The notes beneath the pieces were generated by a model. The model ran no database searches and had not been told where the DNA came from. It saw nothing but the letters and a program-made list of their open reading frames with translations. This document shows, one piece after another, positions 18,562 through 27,066 of a DNA stretch of 49,380 nucleotides (position 1 is the stretch's first letter; each line of letters starts with the position of its first letter). A program made the translations under genes and the position numbers. Source of the DNA: Acidovorax sp. MR-S7 (GTDB lineage Bacteria > Pseudomonadota > Gammaproteobacteria > Burkholderiales > Burkholderiaceae_C); NCBI RefSeq assembly GCF_000400995.2, contig NZ_DF238902.1:1-49380 (forward strand), written 5' to 3'.

Positions 18562-18598
18562 CAGGCAATTGTCTGTTTTTCAGGCATTGATTTGTCTC
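18562..18598. promoter_or_regulatory. Probable activator-binding (UAS) dyads
   Basis: Two related half-palindromes: CAGGCAATTGTCTG (18562-18575; 12 of 14 positions symmetric) and CAGGCATTG-ATTTGTCTC (18581-18598). They lie 63-100 bp upstream of the -24 element, where enhancer sites for sigma-54 activators are expected. A further CAGACAGGC half-site lies just before the promoter. They begin 1-2 nt after the activator's stop codon. Confidence 0.6.
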
Positions 18599-18659
18599 AA
18601 AAACAAACAAAACCAGTGGCTTTTGCGCCATTTCGCAGAAAAACCGCCTGCAGACAGGC

Positions 18660-18675
18660 TGGCATGGTGTGTGCA
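18660..18675 (+). promoter_or_regulatory. Sigma-54 (-24/-12) promoter of the livK operon
   Basis: TGGCATG-GTGT-GTGCA against the consensus TGGCACG-N4-TTGCA: only two mismatches, with the invariant GG (18661-18662) and GC (18673-18674) spaced by exactly 10 bp. Transcription should start near 18686, about 32 nt before the livK ATG, with ribosome-binding site AAGAGGAG between. Confidence 0.82.
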
Positions 18676-18717
18676 ATCACGGGGCGGCATTGCCCAACGA
18701 TTCAAGAGGAGACACAC

Positions 18718-19920
18718 ATGCACCATCGCCGCACCTTCGCCGTCCGCGCCTGCGCTCTGGCCGCTGTCCTGGCCGCCGCGTGGGGGCCGTCCGCCGCCAT
18801 GGCCCAGCAGGAGATCCGCATCGCCCACGTCTACAGCAAGACCGGCCCGCTGGAGGCCTACGGCAAGCAGACGCAGGCGGGCCTGATGATGGGCCTGGAA
18901 TACGCCACCGGCGGCACCATGGCGGTGGCCGGCAAGAAGCTGGTGGTGATCGAGAAGGACGACCAGGGCAAGCCCGACCTGGGCAAGAGCCAGCTCGCCA
19001 CCGCGTATTCCGACGACAAGGCCGACCTGGCCGTGGGCCCCAGCGCCTCGGGCGTGGCGCTGGCCATGCTGCCGGTGGCCGAGGAGTACAAGAAGGTGCT
19101 GATCGTCGAGCCCGCCGTGGCCGACTCCATCACCGGCGACAAGTGGAACAAGTACATCTTCCGCACGGGCCGCAACTCCAGCCAGGACGCGATCGGCAAC
19201 GCCGTCGCCATCGACAAGCCCGGCACCACCATCGCCACGCTGGCGCAGGACAACGCCTTCGGCCGCGACGGCGTGAAGGCGTTCAAGGACGCCATCAAGA
19301 AGGGCAAGCTGGTGCACGAGGAATACCTGCCCGCCGCCACCACCGACTTCACGGCCGGCGCGCAGCGCCTGATCGACAAGCTCAAGGACCAGCCGGGCAA
19401 GAAGGTCATCTGGATCGTCTGGGCGGGCGCGGGCAACCCGTTCAAGATCAACGACATGGACCTGAAGCGCTACGGCATCGAGATCGCCACGGGCGGCAAC
19501 ATCCTGCCGGCCATGGCCGCCTACAAGGGCATGCCGGGCATGGAGGGCGCCACGTACTACTACTTCGGCATCCCCAAGAACCCGGTGAACGAGGCGCTCG
19601 TCTCCATGCACTACAAGCAGTACAAGACGCCGCCGGACTTCTTCACCGCCGGTGGCTTCTCGGCGGCCATGGCCATCGTCACCGCGCTCAAGAAGACGAA
19701 CGGCGACACCAGGAGCAACACCCTCATCAAGGCCATGGAGGGCATGAGCTTCGAGACGCCCAAGGGCACCATGACCTTCCGCAAGGAAGACCACCAGGCC
19801 ATGCAGAGCATGTACCACTTCCGCATCAAGAACGACCCGGCCTTCGCCTGGGGCGTGCCGGAGCTGGTGCGCGAGATCAAGCCCGAAGAGATGCAGGTGC
19901 CGATCCGCAACGGCCGCTGA
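18718..19920 (+). CDS. LIV-type ABC transporter substrate-binding protein 1
   Basis: 400 residues. The signal peptide MHHRRTFAVRACALAAVLAAAWG...AMA is cleaved near residue 29; the mature protein begins with the Peripla_BP_6 pattern IRIAHVYSKTGPLEAYGKQTQAG, then VAVAGKKLVVIEKDDQGKPD and DNAFGRDGVKAF. This is the receptor fold of branched-chain amino-acid, amide and carboxylate importers; the fold does not fix the ligand. It is the first gene after the sigma-54 promoter, with a strong AAGAGGAG site. Its neighbours suggest a 3-hydroxybutyrate-type ligand, which is inference. A palindromic repeat separates it from the ATPase genes. Confidence 0.9.
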   Translation: MHHRRTFAVRACALAAVLAAAWGPSAAMAQQEIRIAHVYSKTGPLEAYGKQTQAGLMMGLEYATGGTMAVAGKKLVVIEKDDQGKPDLGKSQLATAYSDDKADLAVGPSASGVALAMLPVAEEYKKVLIVEPAVADSITGDKWNKYIFRTGRNSSQDAIGNAVAIDKPGTTIATLAQDNAFGRDGVKAFKDAIKKGKLVHEEYLPAATTDFTAGAQRLIDKLKDQPGKKVIWIVWAGAGNPFKINDMDLKRYGIEIATGGNILPAMAAYKGMPGMEGATYYYFGIPKNPVNEALVSMHYKQYKTPPDFFTAGGFSAAMAIVTALKKTNGDTRSNTLIKAMEGMSFETPKGTMTFRKEDHQAMQSMYHFRIKNDPAFAWGVPELVREIKPEEMQVPIRNGR

Positions 19921-19930
19921 TCCACTCCTG

Positions 19931-19985
19931 TTTCGATAGCTGCCAGCGCTTGTCCATCAAGCGCTGGAGGCCATTTTCATTCAAA
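19931..19985. repeat. Palindromic intergenic repeat, copy 4
   Basis: Near-consensus copy: TTTCGATAGCTG, perfect 10-bp stem CCAGCGCTTG-TCCAT-CAAGCGCTGG, AGGCC and TCATTCAAA tail. It lies between the binding protein and livG-type genes, where it could stabilise the upstream message and lower readthrough into the membrane components. Confidence 0.87.
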
Positions 19986-19987
19986 CA

Positions 19988-20755
19988 ATGCTTGCAACCC
20001 AGGACCTGACCGTGCGCTTCGGCGGCCACGTGGCGGTGAACGCCGTGACCTGTGCCTTCGCGCCGGGCACGCTCACCGCCATCGTCGGCCCCAACGGCGC
20101 GGGCAAGACCACGTACTTCAACCTGATCTCGGGCCAGCTCAAGGCCACGGCGGGCACGGTGTCGCTGGGCGGGCGCGACCTGACGGAGCTGCCCGCCTCG
20201 GCACGCACGCGCGCCGGGCTGGGCCGCGCGTTCCAGCTCACCAACCTGTTTCCCCACCTCAGCGTGCTGGAGAACGTGCGCCTGGCCGTGCAGGCCACCC
20301 GGGAGGGCGCGCACCGGCGCGGCCTGAACCTGTGGAGCGTGTGGAGCGACCACCCGCAGCTCACGGCGCGCGCCCAGGAGATCCTGCGCGCCGTGGCGCT
20401 GATGCACCGGCAGGACGCGCCCGTCGCCAGCCTGCCGCACGGCGACCAGCGCAAGCTGGAGGTGGCGCTGCTCATGGCGCTGGAGCCGCAGGTCTACATG
20501 TTCGACGAGCCCACCGCCGGCATGAGCCACGACGAGGCGCCAGTGGTGCTGCAGCTCATCCGCGCGCTGAAGAAGGACAAGACCAAGACCATCCTGCTCG
20601 TGGAGCACAAGATGGACGTGGTGCGCGAGCTGGCCGACCGCATCATCGTGCTGCACAACGGCACGCTGGTGGCCGACGGCGACCCGGCCGAGGTGATCGC
20701 CTCGCCCATCGTGCAGGAGGCCTACCTGGGCACCGCCGCGAAGGAGGCCGCATGA
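19988..20755 (+). CDS. LivG-type ABC transporter ATP-binding protein
   Basis: 255-residue ATPase: Walker A GPNGAGKTT near residue 35, Q-loop in GRAFQLTNLFPHLSV, Walker B VYMFDEPTAG, H-loop LLVEHKMD. The signature loop reads LPHGDQRKLE rather than LSGGQ; LivG proteins often have LSYG/LSHG-Q, so the Pro and Asp make it slightly unusual. The C-terminal LivG extension (ADGDPAEVIASPIVQEAYLG) is present. It acts with the livF-type ATPase as a heterodimer on the cytoplasmic face. The start follows a palindromic repeat by 2 nt with no clear Shine-Dalgarno; the stop overlaps a downstream ATG. Confidence 0.93.
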   Translation: MLATQDLTVRFGGHVAVNAVTCAFAPGTLTAIVGPNGAGKTTYFNLISGQLKATAGTVSLGGRDLTELPASARTRAGLGRAFQLTNLFPHLSVLENVRLAVQATREGAHRRGLNLWSVWSDHPQLTARAQEILRAVALMHRQDAPVASLPHGDQRKLEVALLMALEPQVYMFDEPTAGMSHDEAPVVLQLIRALKKDKTKTILLVEHKMDVVRELADRIIVLHNGTLVADGDPAEVIASPIVQEAYLGTAAKEAA

Positions 20756-20766
20756 AGGAGGGCAGC

Positions 20767-21501
20767 ATGACCACGGCGAGCACGAACCTGCTGGAGCTCT
20801 CCGGCGTGCACACGCACATCGGCGCCTACCACATCCTGCACGGCGTCAACCTCGCCGTGCCGCGCGGGCAGCTCACCATGCTGCTGGGCCGCAACGGCGC
20901 GGGCAAGACCACCACGCTGCGCACCATCATGGGCCTGTGGCAGGCCAGCCAGGGCCGCATCGTGATGGACGGCGCCGACATCGCTGGCTGGCCCACGCCG
21001 CGTATCGCACAGCAGGGCATCGCCTACGTGCCCGAGAACATGGGCATCTTCGCGGACCTGACGGTGAAGGAAAACCTGCTGCTGGCTGCGCGCGGCGCGC
21101 GCACCGCCGCGCAGATGGACGAGGCGCGGCTGGAGTGGATCTTCGGCCTCTTTCCCGCCGTGCAGAAGTTCTGGAACCACCCGGCCGGCAAGCTCAGCGG
21201 CGGGCAAAAGCAGATGGTGGCCGTGGCCCGCGCCATCGTCGAGCCGCGCGCACTGCTCATCGTGGACGAGCCCAGCAAGGGCCTCGCGCCCGCCATCGTG
21301 AACAACATGATCGACGCCTTTGCGCAACTGAAAGCAAGCGGCACCACCATCCTGCTCGTGGAGCAGAACCTGCACTTCGCCAAGCGCCTGGGCGACCACG
21401 TGGCGGTGATGGACGACGGCGTGGTGGTGCACGCCGGCCCCATGGCCGCGCTGGCCGCCGACGAGGCATTGCAGCAGTCGCTGCTGGGGCTGGCGCTATG
21501 A
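20767..21501 (+). CDS. LivF-type ABC transporter ATP-binding protein
   Basis: 244 residues: Walker A GRNGAGKTTTL, Q-loop region IAYVPENMGIF, canonical signature KLSGGQKQMVAVARAI, Walker B ALLIVDEPSKGLAP, H-loop LLVEQNLHF, as in LivF. I chose the ATG at 20767, which has an ideal AAGGAGG 6 nt upstream; an ATG at 20752 overlapping the livG stop would add five residues. It pairs with the preceding ATPase. Its stop overlaps an in-frame ATG for the permease (ATGA at 21498). Confidence 0.93.
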   Translation: MTTASTNLLELSGVHTHIGAYHILHGVNLAVPRGQLTMLLGRNGAGKTTTLRTIMGLWQASQGRIVMDGADIAGWPTPRIAQQGIAYVPENMGIFADLTVKENLLLAARGARTAAQMDEARLEWIFGLFPAVQKFWNHPAGKLSGGQKQMVAVARAIVEPRALLIVDEPSKGLAPAIVNNMIDAFAQLKASGTTILLVEQNLHFAKRLGDHVAVMDDGVVVHAGPMAALAADEALQQSLLGLAL

Positions 21502-21510
21502 GCGGATACA

Positions 21511-21563
21511 AGCCAAATCAGGCCATAGCGCCCGCCAATAAAGCGCAACCAGCTATCAAAAAA
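21511..21563. repeat. Palindromic intergenic repeat, copy 5 (reverse orientation, at the livH 5' end)
   Basis: Read on the minus strand it gives TTTTTTGATAGCTGG, GCGCTTTAT / GGGCGCTAT and a GGCCTGATTTGG tail, clearly the same family. It lies between the livF stop and the probable livH start, yet is in frame with an ATG overlapping livF, so it may be translated as an N-terminal extension. Confidence 0.8.
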
Positions 21564-21569
21564 GAAGCG

Positions 21570-22550
21570 ATGGCGCGCGACATCGATTGGCTGCCCATCG
21601 CCCTCGTGCCCGCGCTGATGCTGGCCCCGCTGCCCTTCATCGGCTCGGCCAGCACCTGGGCCACGCTCACCGTGGCGGGGCTGGCCATGGGCATGATCGT
21701 GTTCATCATCGCCTCGGGCCTCACGCTGGTCTTCGGCCTCATGGACGTGCTGAACTTCGGCCACGGCGTGTTCATCGCGCTGGGCGCATTCGTGGCCACC
21801 AGCGTGCTCGGCGCCATGGGCGACTACACGCAAAGCGCCGAACTCTGGCGCAACCTGCTCGCCGTGCTGCCCGCGATGGTGGTCGCCATGCTGGTGGCGG
21901 GCGCGGTGGGGCTGGCGTTCGAGCGCTGCATCGTGCGGCCTGTCTATGGGCAGCACCTCAAGCAGATCCTCATCACCATGGGCGGCATGATCATCGGCGA
22001 GGAGCTCATCAAGGTCATCTGGGGCCCGCAGCAGATCCCGCTGCCGCTGCCCGAGGCGATGAAGGGCGCGTGGATCGTGGGCGACGCGGCGGTGGAGAAA
22101 TACCGCGTGCTCGCCGTCTGCGTGGGCCTGGGCGTTTTCGCGCTGCTGGCGTGGACGCTCTCGCGCACCAAGGTGGGCCTGCTGATCCGCGCGGGCGTGC
22201 AGGACCGCGAGATGGTCGAGAGCCTGGGCTACCGCGTGCGGCGCCTGTTCGTGGGCGTGTTCGTGGCCGGCAGCGCGCTGGCGGGCCTGGGCGGGGTGAT
22301 GTGGGGCCTGTACCAGCAGAACGTGGTGCCGCAGATGGGCGCGCAGGTCAACGTGCTGATCTTCATCGTCATCATCATCGGCGGGCTGGGCAGCACCGGT
22401 GGGGCGCTGATCGGCGCGCTGCTCGTGGGGCTGATGGCGAACTACACGGGCTTTCTCGTGCCCAAGGTGGCGCTGTTCTCCAACATCGCGCTCATGGTGG
22501 CCGTGCTCCTGTGGCGGCCGCAAGGTGTGTACCCCGTAGCGAATCGTTGA
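21570..22550 (+). CDS. LivH-type ABC transporter permease
   Basis: 326 residues from MARDIDWLPIALVPAL, with about eight membrane spans. Family blocks are GLTLVFGLMDVLNFGHGVFIALGAF near the N-terminus and the coupling-loop region GLLIRAGVQDREMVESLGYRV, followed by GGLGSTGGALIGALLVG. An in-frame ATG at 21498, overlapping the livF stop, would add 24 residues that are nearly all encoded by a palindromic repeat, so I place the start after the repeat; the purine-rich AAAAAAGAAG precedes it. It forms the channel with the LivM-type protein 4 nt downstream. Confidence 0.88.
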   Translation: MARDIDWLPIALVPALMLAPLPFIGSASTWATLTVAGLAMGMIVFIIASGLTLVFGLMDVLNFGHGVFIALGAFVATSVLGAMGDYTQSAELWRNLLAVLPAMVVAMLVAGAVGLAFERCIVRPVYGQHLKQILITMGGMIIGEELIKVIWGPQQIPLPLPEAMKGAWIVGDAAVEKYRVLAVCVGLGVFALLAWTLSRTKVGLLIRAGVQDREMVESLGYRVRRLFVGVFVAGSALAGLGGVMWGLYQQNVVPQMGAQVNVLIFIVIIIGGLGSTGGALIGALLVGLMANYTGFLVPKVALFSNIALMVAVLLWRPQGVYPVANR

Positions 22551-22554
22551 GACC

Positions 22555-23619
22555 ATGATGAACCGCATTCTTTCCGGCGACTATCCGCGCAGCAGGGTGC
22601 TGGCGGTGCTGCTCGTGGCTGTCTTCCTCGGGCTGGCGGCGGCGCCCTTCGTCTTTCCCGGCGTGAAGGCGCTCAACGTGGCGGCCAAGGTGCTGGTGTT
22701 CGTGGTGCTGGTGGCCAGCTTCGACCTGCTGCTGGGCTACACCGGCATCGTGAGCTTCGCGCACACCATGTTCTTCGGCATCGGCGCCTACGGCATCGCC
22801 ATCGCCACCAGCCGCATGGGCGCTACCTGGGGAGCGCTGGCCGTGGGGCTGGGCGCGGCGCTGGCGCTGTCGCTGCTGCTGGCGCTGGCCATCGGCCTGT
22901 TTTCGCTGCGCGTGCGGGCCATCTTCTTCGCCATGATCACGCTGGCCGTGGCGGCGGCGTTCCAGACGCTGGCCTCGCAGCTCTCCGACTGGACGGGCGG
23001 CGAGGACGGGCTGACCTTCAAGCTGCCGCTGCTGCTGTCGCCCAGCTTCGAGCCGTTCGAGGACGAGGTGCTGGGCGTGCTGATCGACGGGCGCATCGTC
23101 ACCTACTACCTGCTGTTCGCGGTCGCCGTGGTGCTGGTGCTGGCGCTGCTGCGCATCGTGAACTCGCCCTTCGGCCGCGTGCTGCAGGCCATCCGCGAGA
23201 ACGAGTTCCGCGCCGAGGCCATCGGCTACCGCGTCGTGGTCTACCGCACCACGTCCAGCGTGCTCTCCGCCCTGTTCGCCACGCTCGCGGGCGCCATGCT
23301 CGCGCTCTGGCTGCGCTACAACGGGCCGGACACCTCGCTCAGCTTCGAGATCATGATGGACTGCCTGCTCATCGTCGTGATCGGCGGTATGGGCACCATC
23401 TACGGCGCCGTGATCGGCTCGGTGCTGTTCGTGGTGGCGCAGAGCTACCTGCAGGACCTGCTGCGCATCGGCTCGGAGGCCGCCGCCGGCCTGCCGTGGC
23501 TGGCCGCGCTGCTGTCGCCCGACCGCTGGCTGCTGTGGCTGGGCCTGCTGTTCGTGCTGTCCGTCTACTACTTCCCCACCGGCGTGGTGGGGCGCCTGCG
23601 TTCCCTGCGCATCCGCTAG
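22555..23619 (+). CDS. LivM-type ABC transporter permease
   Basis: 354 residues, with eight to ten hydrophobic spans. Typical LivM signatures: FDLLLGYTGIVSFAHTMFFGIGAYG, the coupling loop FGRVLQAIRENEFRAEAIGYRV, and GGMGTIYGAVIGSVLFV. The start is at either of two adjacent ATGs (22555, 22558), 4 nt after livH. It completes a five-component LIV-type importer (receptor, two ATPases, two permeases) in one operon. Confidence 0.92.
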   Translation: MMNRILSGDYPRSRVLAVLLVAVFLGLAAAPFVFPGVKALNVAAKVLVFVVLVASFDLLLGYTGIVSFAHTMFFGIGAYGIAIATSRMGATWGALAVGLGAALALSLLLALAIGLFSLRVRAIFFAMITLAVAAAFQTLASQLSDWTGGEDGLTFKLPLLLSPSFEPFEDEVLGVLIDGRIVTYYLLFAVAVVLVLALLRIVNSPFGRVLQAIRENEFRAEAIGYRVVVYRTTSSVLSALFATLAGAMLALWLRYNGPDTSLSFEIMMDCLLIVVIGGMGTIYGAVIGSVLFVVAQSYLQDLLRIGSEAAAGLPWLAALLSPDRWLLWLGLLFVLSVYYFPTGVVGRLRSLRIR

Positions 23620-23670
23620 CGATGTGCCTTTCCGTCCCTGCATGACAACCATTACCCCCAAGGAGACAAC

Positions 23671-25872
23671 ATGCGAGTGAACGAACGAGTGACGATGCGC
23701 TGCACCGCGACGGCCCTGGCCGTGGCGGCGCTGGCGGCCTGCGGCGGCGGCTCTTCCGGACCGTCGAACGAACTGCCCAAGGGCATCAAGGAGATCGGCG
23801 CCACGGTCTACCCCGCCACCACGGCGGGCACGGGCGCCACGGCGGCCACGCAGGACCTGCTGACGGGCGGCATCGGCAAGACCGGCCTGGGCGCGGCCGC
23901 CGCGCCGGCCTATGCCGACCCGGCCCGCCCCACGGCGGCCGAGCTGCGCCGCAACGCGCTGTATTCCAACTACCGCGGCATCCTCGACCCGCTGCCCGCC
24001 GGCGGCTACGGCACGCTCTACGGCCCCAACGTCACGGCCGGCGGCCAGGTGACGGCCGGCGAAGGCCTGATCCCGGGACGCGAATACGTGGCCGTGCTCG
24101 ACGACGGTTCGGGCCGCAAGCAGACCGTGATCGCCGTGCAGGTGCCCGACAGCTTCAGCGCCAGCAATCCCTGCATCGTGCTCGGCCCCTCGTCGGGTTC
24201 GCGCGGCGTGTACGGCGCCATCGGCACGGCGGGCGAGTGGGGCCTGAAGAAGGGCTGCGCCGTGGCGCTGACCGACGCGGGCAAGGGCGTGGGCCTGCAC
24301 AACCTGGCCGACGACACCGTGAACCAGATCGACGGCACGCGCGCCACGCGCAGCGCGGCGGGCGCATCCAGCTTCTTCACCGCCTTGGGCGATGCGGCGC
24401 GCGCGGCCTACGACGCGGCTTTCCCCAACCGCATCGCCATCAAGCACGCGCATTCGCAGCAGAACCCCGAGAAGGACTGGGGCAGCGACACGCTGGCCGC
24501 GGGCCGCTACGCGCTGTACGTGCTCAACGCGCGCTACGGCACGGCCACCGACCCCGTGCCGTTCACCAAGGGCAACACGCTGGTGATCGCGGGCTCGGCC
24601 TCCAACGGCGGCGCGGCCTCGCTGCGCGCGGCCGAGCAGGATGGCGACGGCCTGATCGACGGCGTGGTGGCCTCCGAGCCCGTGACCGAGATGCCCACCG
24701 CGAGCGGCTACGGCATCCAGTTCGGCGGCGCGGCCGTGGCGGGCTACGGCAAGACGCTGGCCGAATACACCACCTACGGCAACATCTACCAGCCCTGCGC
24801 GGCGCTGGCGGCCGATGCGGCGGTCGGCGAAACCTCGGTCTACGGCTACTACGCCTATTACAAGGCGCTGCTCGGCATCGACCTGGCCGCGCGCGCAACG
24901 GCCCGCTGCGACGGTCTGGCCTCCAAGGGCCTGGTGGCCGGCGCCACCACGGCCGAGCGTGCGACCGATGCGCTGGCCAAGCTGCACGCCTATGGCTGGA
25001 CGGCCGAGAACGACACCATGCACAACGCCCACCACGGCCTGGGCAACGGTCCCATCCTCTCGGCCATGTACACCATGGCCTACGGCCGCTTCGCTGCCGA
25101 TGCCAATTTGTGCGACACGAGTTTCGCGGCCACCAACTTGTTGACTGGCGACGTCGTTGCCGCGGCGCCCGCAGCGCTGGTACAGAGCTTCGCCACCGCC
25201 AACGGCACCGCCAACGGCACGCCGGCCACCGTGGTCTACAACGACTCGGTGGGCGGCGCCAAGGCCTGGCAGTTCGCCGTCTCGCCCTCCACCGGCGTGG
25301 CCGACCTGGGGCTGGACAACGCGCTGTGCCAGCACGCGCTGGTGAGCGGCAAGGACCCGGCGACGGGTGCCGCGCTCACGGCGTCGAGCACGCCCACCAA
25401 GGCCGACAGCGACAAGGTGCGCGCGGGCATCGCCGAGGTGCTGCACAGCGCCAACCTGCGCGGCAAGCCGGCCATCATCGTCGCGGGCCGCAGCGACGCG
25501 CTGGTGCCGGTGAACAACAATGCGCGCGCCTACACGGCGCTCAACCGCACCGTGGAGGGCGCGTCGAGCAAGCTGCGCTACATCGAGGTCCTGAACGGCC
25601 AGCACTTCGACGCCTTCCTGCCGTTCGCGGGCTTCGACACGCGCTTCGTGCCGCTGCACCCGTATTTCAACCAGGCCATGGACGCGATGTGGGCGCACCT
25701 CAAGAGCGGCGCCGCGCTGCCCGCCAACCAGGTGGTGCGCACCACGCCGCGCGGCGGCACGCCGGGCGCGGCGCCCGCGATCACCGCGGCGAACGTGCCG
25801 CCGTTCGTGGCCGCGCCCGCGGCGGCCGACCAGATCGGCTTCGCGGGCACGTCCATCACGGTGCCCCGCTGA
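23671..25872 (+). CDS. D-3-hydroxybutyrate oligomer hydrolase (3HBOH family), lipoprotein-type
   Basis: 733 residues matching the 3-hydroxybutyrate-oligomer hydrolase family, which cuts soluble oligomers released from poly-3-hydroxybutyrate into monomers. N-terminal features: lipobox LAAC with Cys24, then a GGGSSG linker, implying an outer-membrane or surface lipoprotein. Catalytic elements: nucleophile Ser311 in GSASNGG, Asp in AGRSDALVPVNNNARAY, His in NGQHFDAFLPFAG. Family blocks PCIVLGPSSGSRGVYGAIG and AEWGLKKGCAVALTDAGKG are present. A strong AAGGAG lies 7 nt before the ATG. It lies inside an ABC-importer operon, suggesting hydrolysis at the surface followed by uptake of the products. 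Confidence 0.9.
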   Translation: MRVNERVTMRCTATALAVAALAACGGGSSGPSNELPKGIKEIGATVYPATTAGTGATAATQDLLTGGIGKTGLGAAAAPAYADPARPTAAELRRNALYSNYRGILDPLPAGGYGTLYGPNVTAGGQVTAGEGLIPGREYVAVLDDGSGRKQTVIAVQVPDSFSASNPCIVLGPSSGSRGVYGAIGTAGEWGLKKGCAVALTDAGKGVGLHNLADDTVNQIDGTRATRSAAGASSFFTALGDAARAAYDAAFPNRIAIKHAHSQQNPEKDWGSDTLAAGRYALYVLNARYGTATDPVPFTKGNTLVIAGSASNGGAASLRAAEQDGDGLIDGVVASEPVTEMPTASGYGIQFGGAAVAGYGKTLAEYTTYGNIYQPCAALAADAAVGETSVYGYYAYYKALLGIDLAARATARCDGLASKGLVAGATTAERATDALAKLHAYGWTAENDTMHNAHHGLGNGPILSAMYTMAYGRFAADANLCDTSFAATNLLTGDVVAAAPAALVQSFATANGTANGTPATVVYNDSVGGAKAWQFAVSPSTGVADLGLDNALCQHALVSGKDPATGAALTASSTPTKADSDKVRAGIAEVLHSANLRGKPAIIVAGRSDALVPVNNNARAYTALNRTVEGASSKLRYIEVLNGQHFDAFLPFAGFDTRFVPLHPYFNQAMDAMWAHLKSGAALPANQVVRTTPRGGTPGAAPAITAANVPPFVAAPAAADQIGFAGTSITVPR

Positions 25873-25879
25873 CGCCGGC

Positions 25880-27034
25880 ATGAAAGCGCTGCGCATCGGC
25901 ATGCGCGCCAGGGGGCTGCTCGCCGCCCTGGCGCTGTGCGCCCTCGGCGCCACGGGCTGCCCGGCCCTGGCCGCCGAGGTGGTGGTGGGCCAGGTGGCGC
26001 CGCTGTCGGGGGTGCTGGCCTCCACGGGCCAGCAGATGGTGCTGGGCGGCAAGATCTACTTCGACTGGGTCAACGCCCAGGGCGGCGTGCACGGTGCCGC
26101 CATCCGCCAGGAGGTGGTGGACGACGGCTACAAGGTGCCCGAGACGGTGCGCCTCACGCGCGCGTTGCTCGCGCGGCCCGAGGTGGTGGCGCTGTTCGGC
26201 TTCGCGGGGACGGCCAACGTCACGCAGCTGCTGGCCGACGGCGTGCTGGAGCAGGGCGGGGCGGCGCTGGTGGCGCCCTACACGGGCGGCGAGTCGCTGC
26301 GCAGCCCGTTCAACCCCTGGATCTTCCACGTGCGCGCGGGCTACGCCGACGAGGCCGAGCACATGGTGCAGCAGCTCGCCACGCTGGGCATGGACCGCGT
26401 GGCCGTGATGTACCAGGACGACGGCTTCGGCAAGGCCGGCCTGGCCGGCGTGGAGGCGGCGCTGGCCAGGCGCGGGCTCACGCTGGCGGCATCGGCGGGC
26501 TACGAGCGCAACACGGACCAGGTCGAGGCGGCGGCCCAGACCATCAAGGCCGTGGACGCGCAGGCCGTCATCATGATCGCCATCAACAAGCCCGCGGCCG
26601 CGTTCGTCAAGCGCTACCGCGAGCTGGGCGGCGGCGCGCAGCTCTACAGCATCTCGGTGGTCGATCCGGCGGAGATCGTGAAGATCGCCGGACTGAAGAA
26701 CGCGCACGGCCTGGGCATCAGCCAGGTGGTGCCGTACCCCTACCGGCCGCTGCTGCCCGTGGTGCGCGAATACCAGCAGCTCCTGAAGAAGTACGCCCCG
26801 GGGGCCGAGGTGAACTACACCAGCTTCGAGGAGTTCCTGGGCGCCAAGGTGCTGGTCGAGGCGTTGCGCCGCGCGGGCCCCGCGCCCACGCGGGCCAAGG
26901 TCGTCAAGGCGCTCGAATCGCTGCAGGGCTTCGACCTGGGCGGCGTCTCCGTCGGCTACTCGCCCACCAGCCGCGTGGGCTCGCGCTACGTCGAGGTCAC
27001 CGTGATCGGCGCCAACGGCCGGCTCATGAAATAG
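25880..27034 (+). CDS. LIV-type ABC transporter substrate-binding protein 2
   Basis: 384 residues. The N-terminus MRARGLLAALALCALGATGCPALAAEVVVG is a signal peptide, cleaved after ALAA; the GATGC could be a poor lipobox. The mature Peripla_BP_6 domain shows VGQVAPLSGVLASTGQQMVLGGKIYF, GFAGTANVTQLLADGV, YQDDGFGKAGLAGVEAAL and a C-terminal LESLQGFDLGGVSVGYSPTSR. It is only distantly like the first binding protein of the operon, so the importer probably handles more than one ligand, for example monomer and dimer (inference). It starts 7 nt after the hydrolase stop. A Met at codon 8 is an alternative start. Confidence 0.88.
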   Translation: MKALRIGMRARGLLAALALCALGATGCPALAAEVVVGQVAPLSGVLASTGQQMVLGGKIYFDWVNAQGGVHGAAIRQEVVDDGYKVPETVRLTRALLARPEVVALFGFAGTANVTQLLADGVLEQGGAALVAPYTGGESLRSPFNPWIFHVRAGYADEAEHMVQQLATLGMDRVAVMYQDDGFGKAGLAGVEAALARRGLTLAASAGYERNTDQVEAAAQTIKAVDAQAVIMIAINKPAAAFVKRYRELGGGAQLYSISVVDPAEIVKIAGLKNAHGLGISQVVPYPYRPLLPVVREYQQLLKKYAPGAEVNYTSFEEFLGAKVLVEALRRAGPAPTRAKVVKALESLQGFDLGGVSVGYSPTSRVGSRYVEVTVIGANGRLMK

Positions 27035-27066
27035 CTTTCTTCCCTGCTCCCACAAGGCGGTCCACC

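Noticed and set aside
22492-26052. 1186-residue minus-strand reading frame opposite livM and the oligomer hydrolase
   Set aside because: Low-complexity shadow without start signal or motif; the plus-strand genes are clear.
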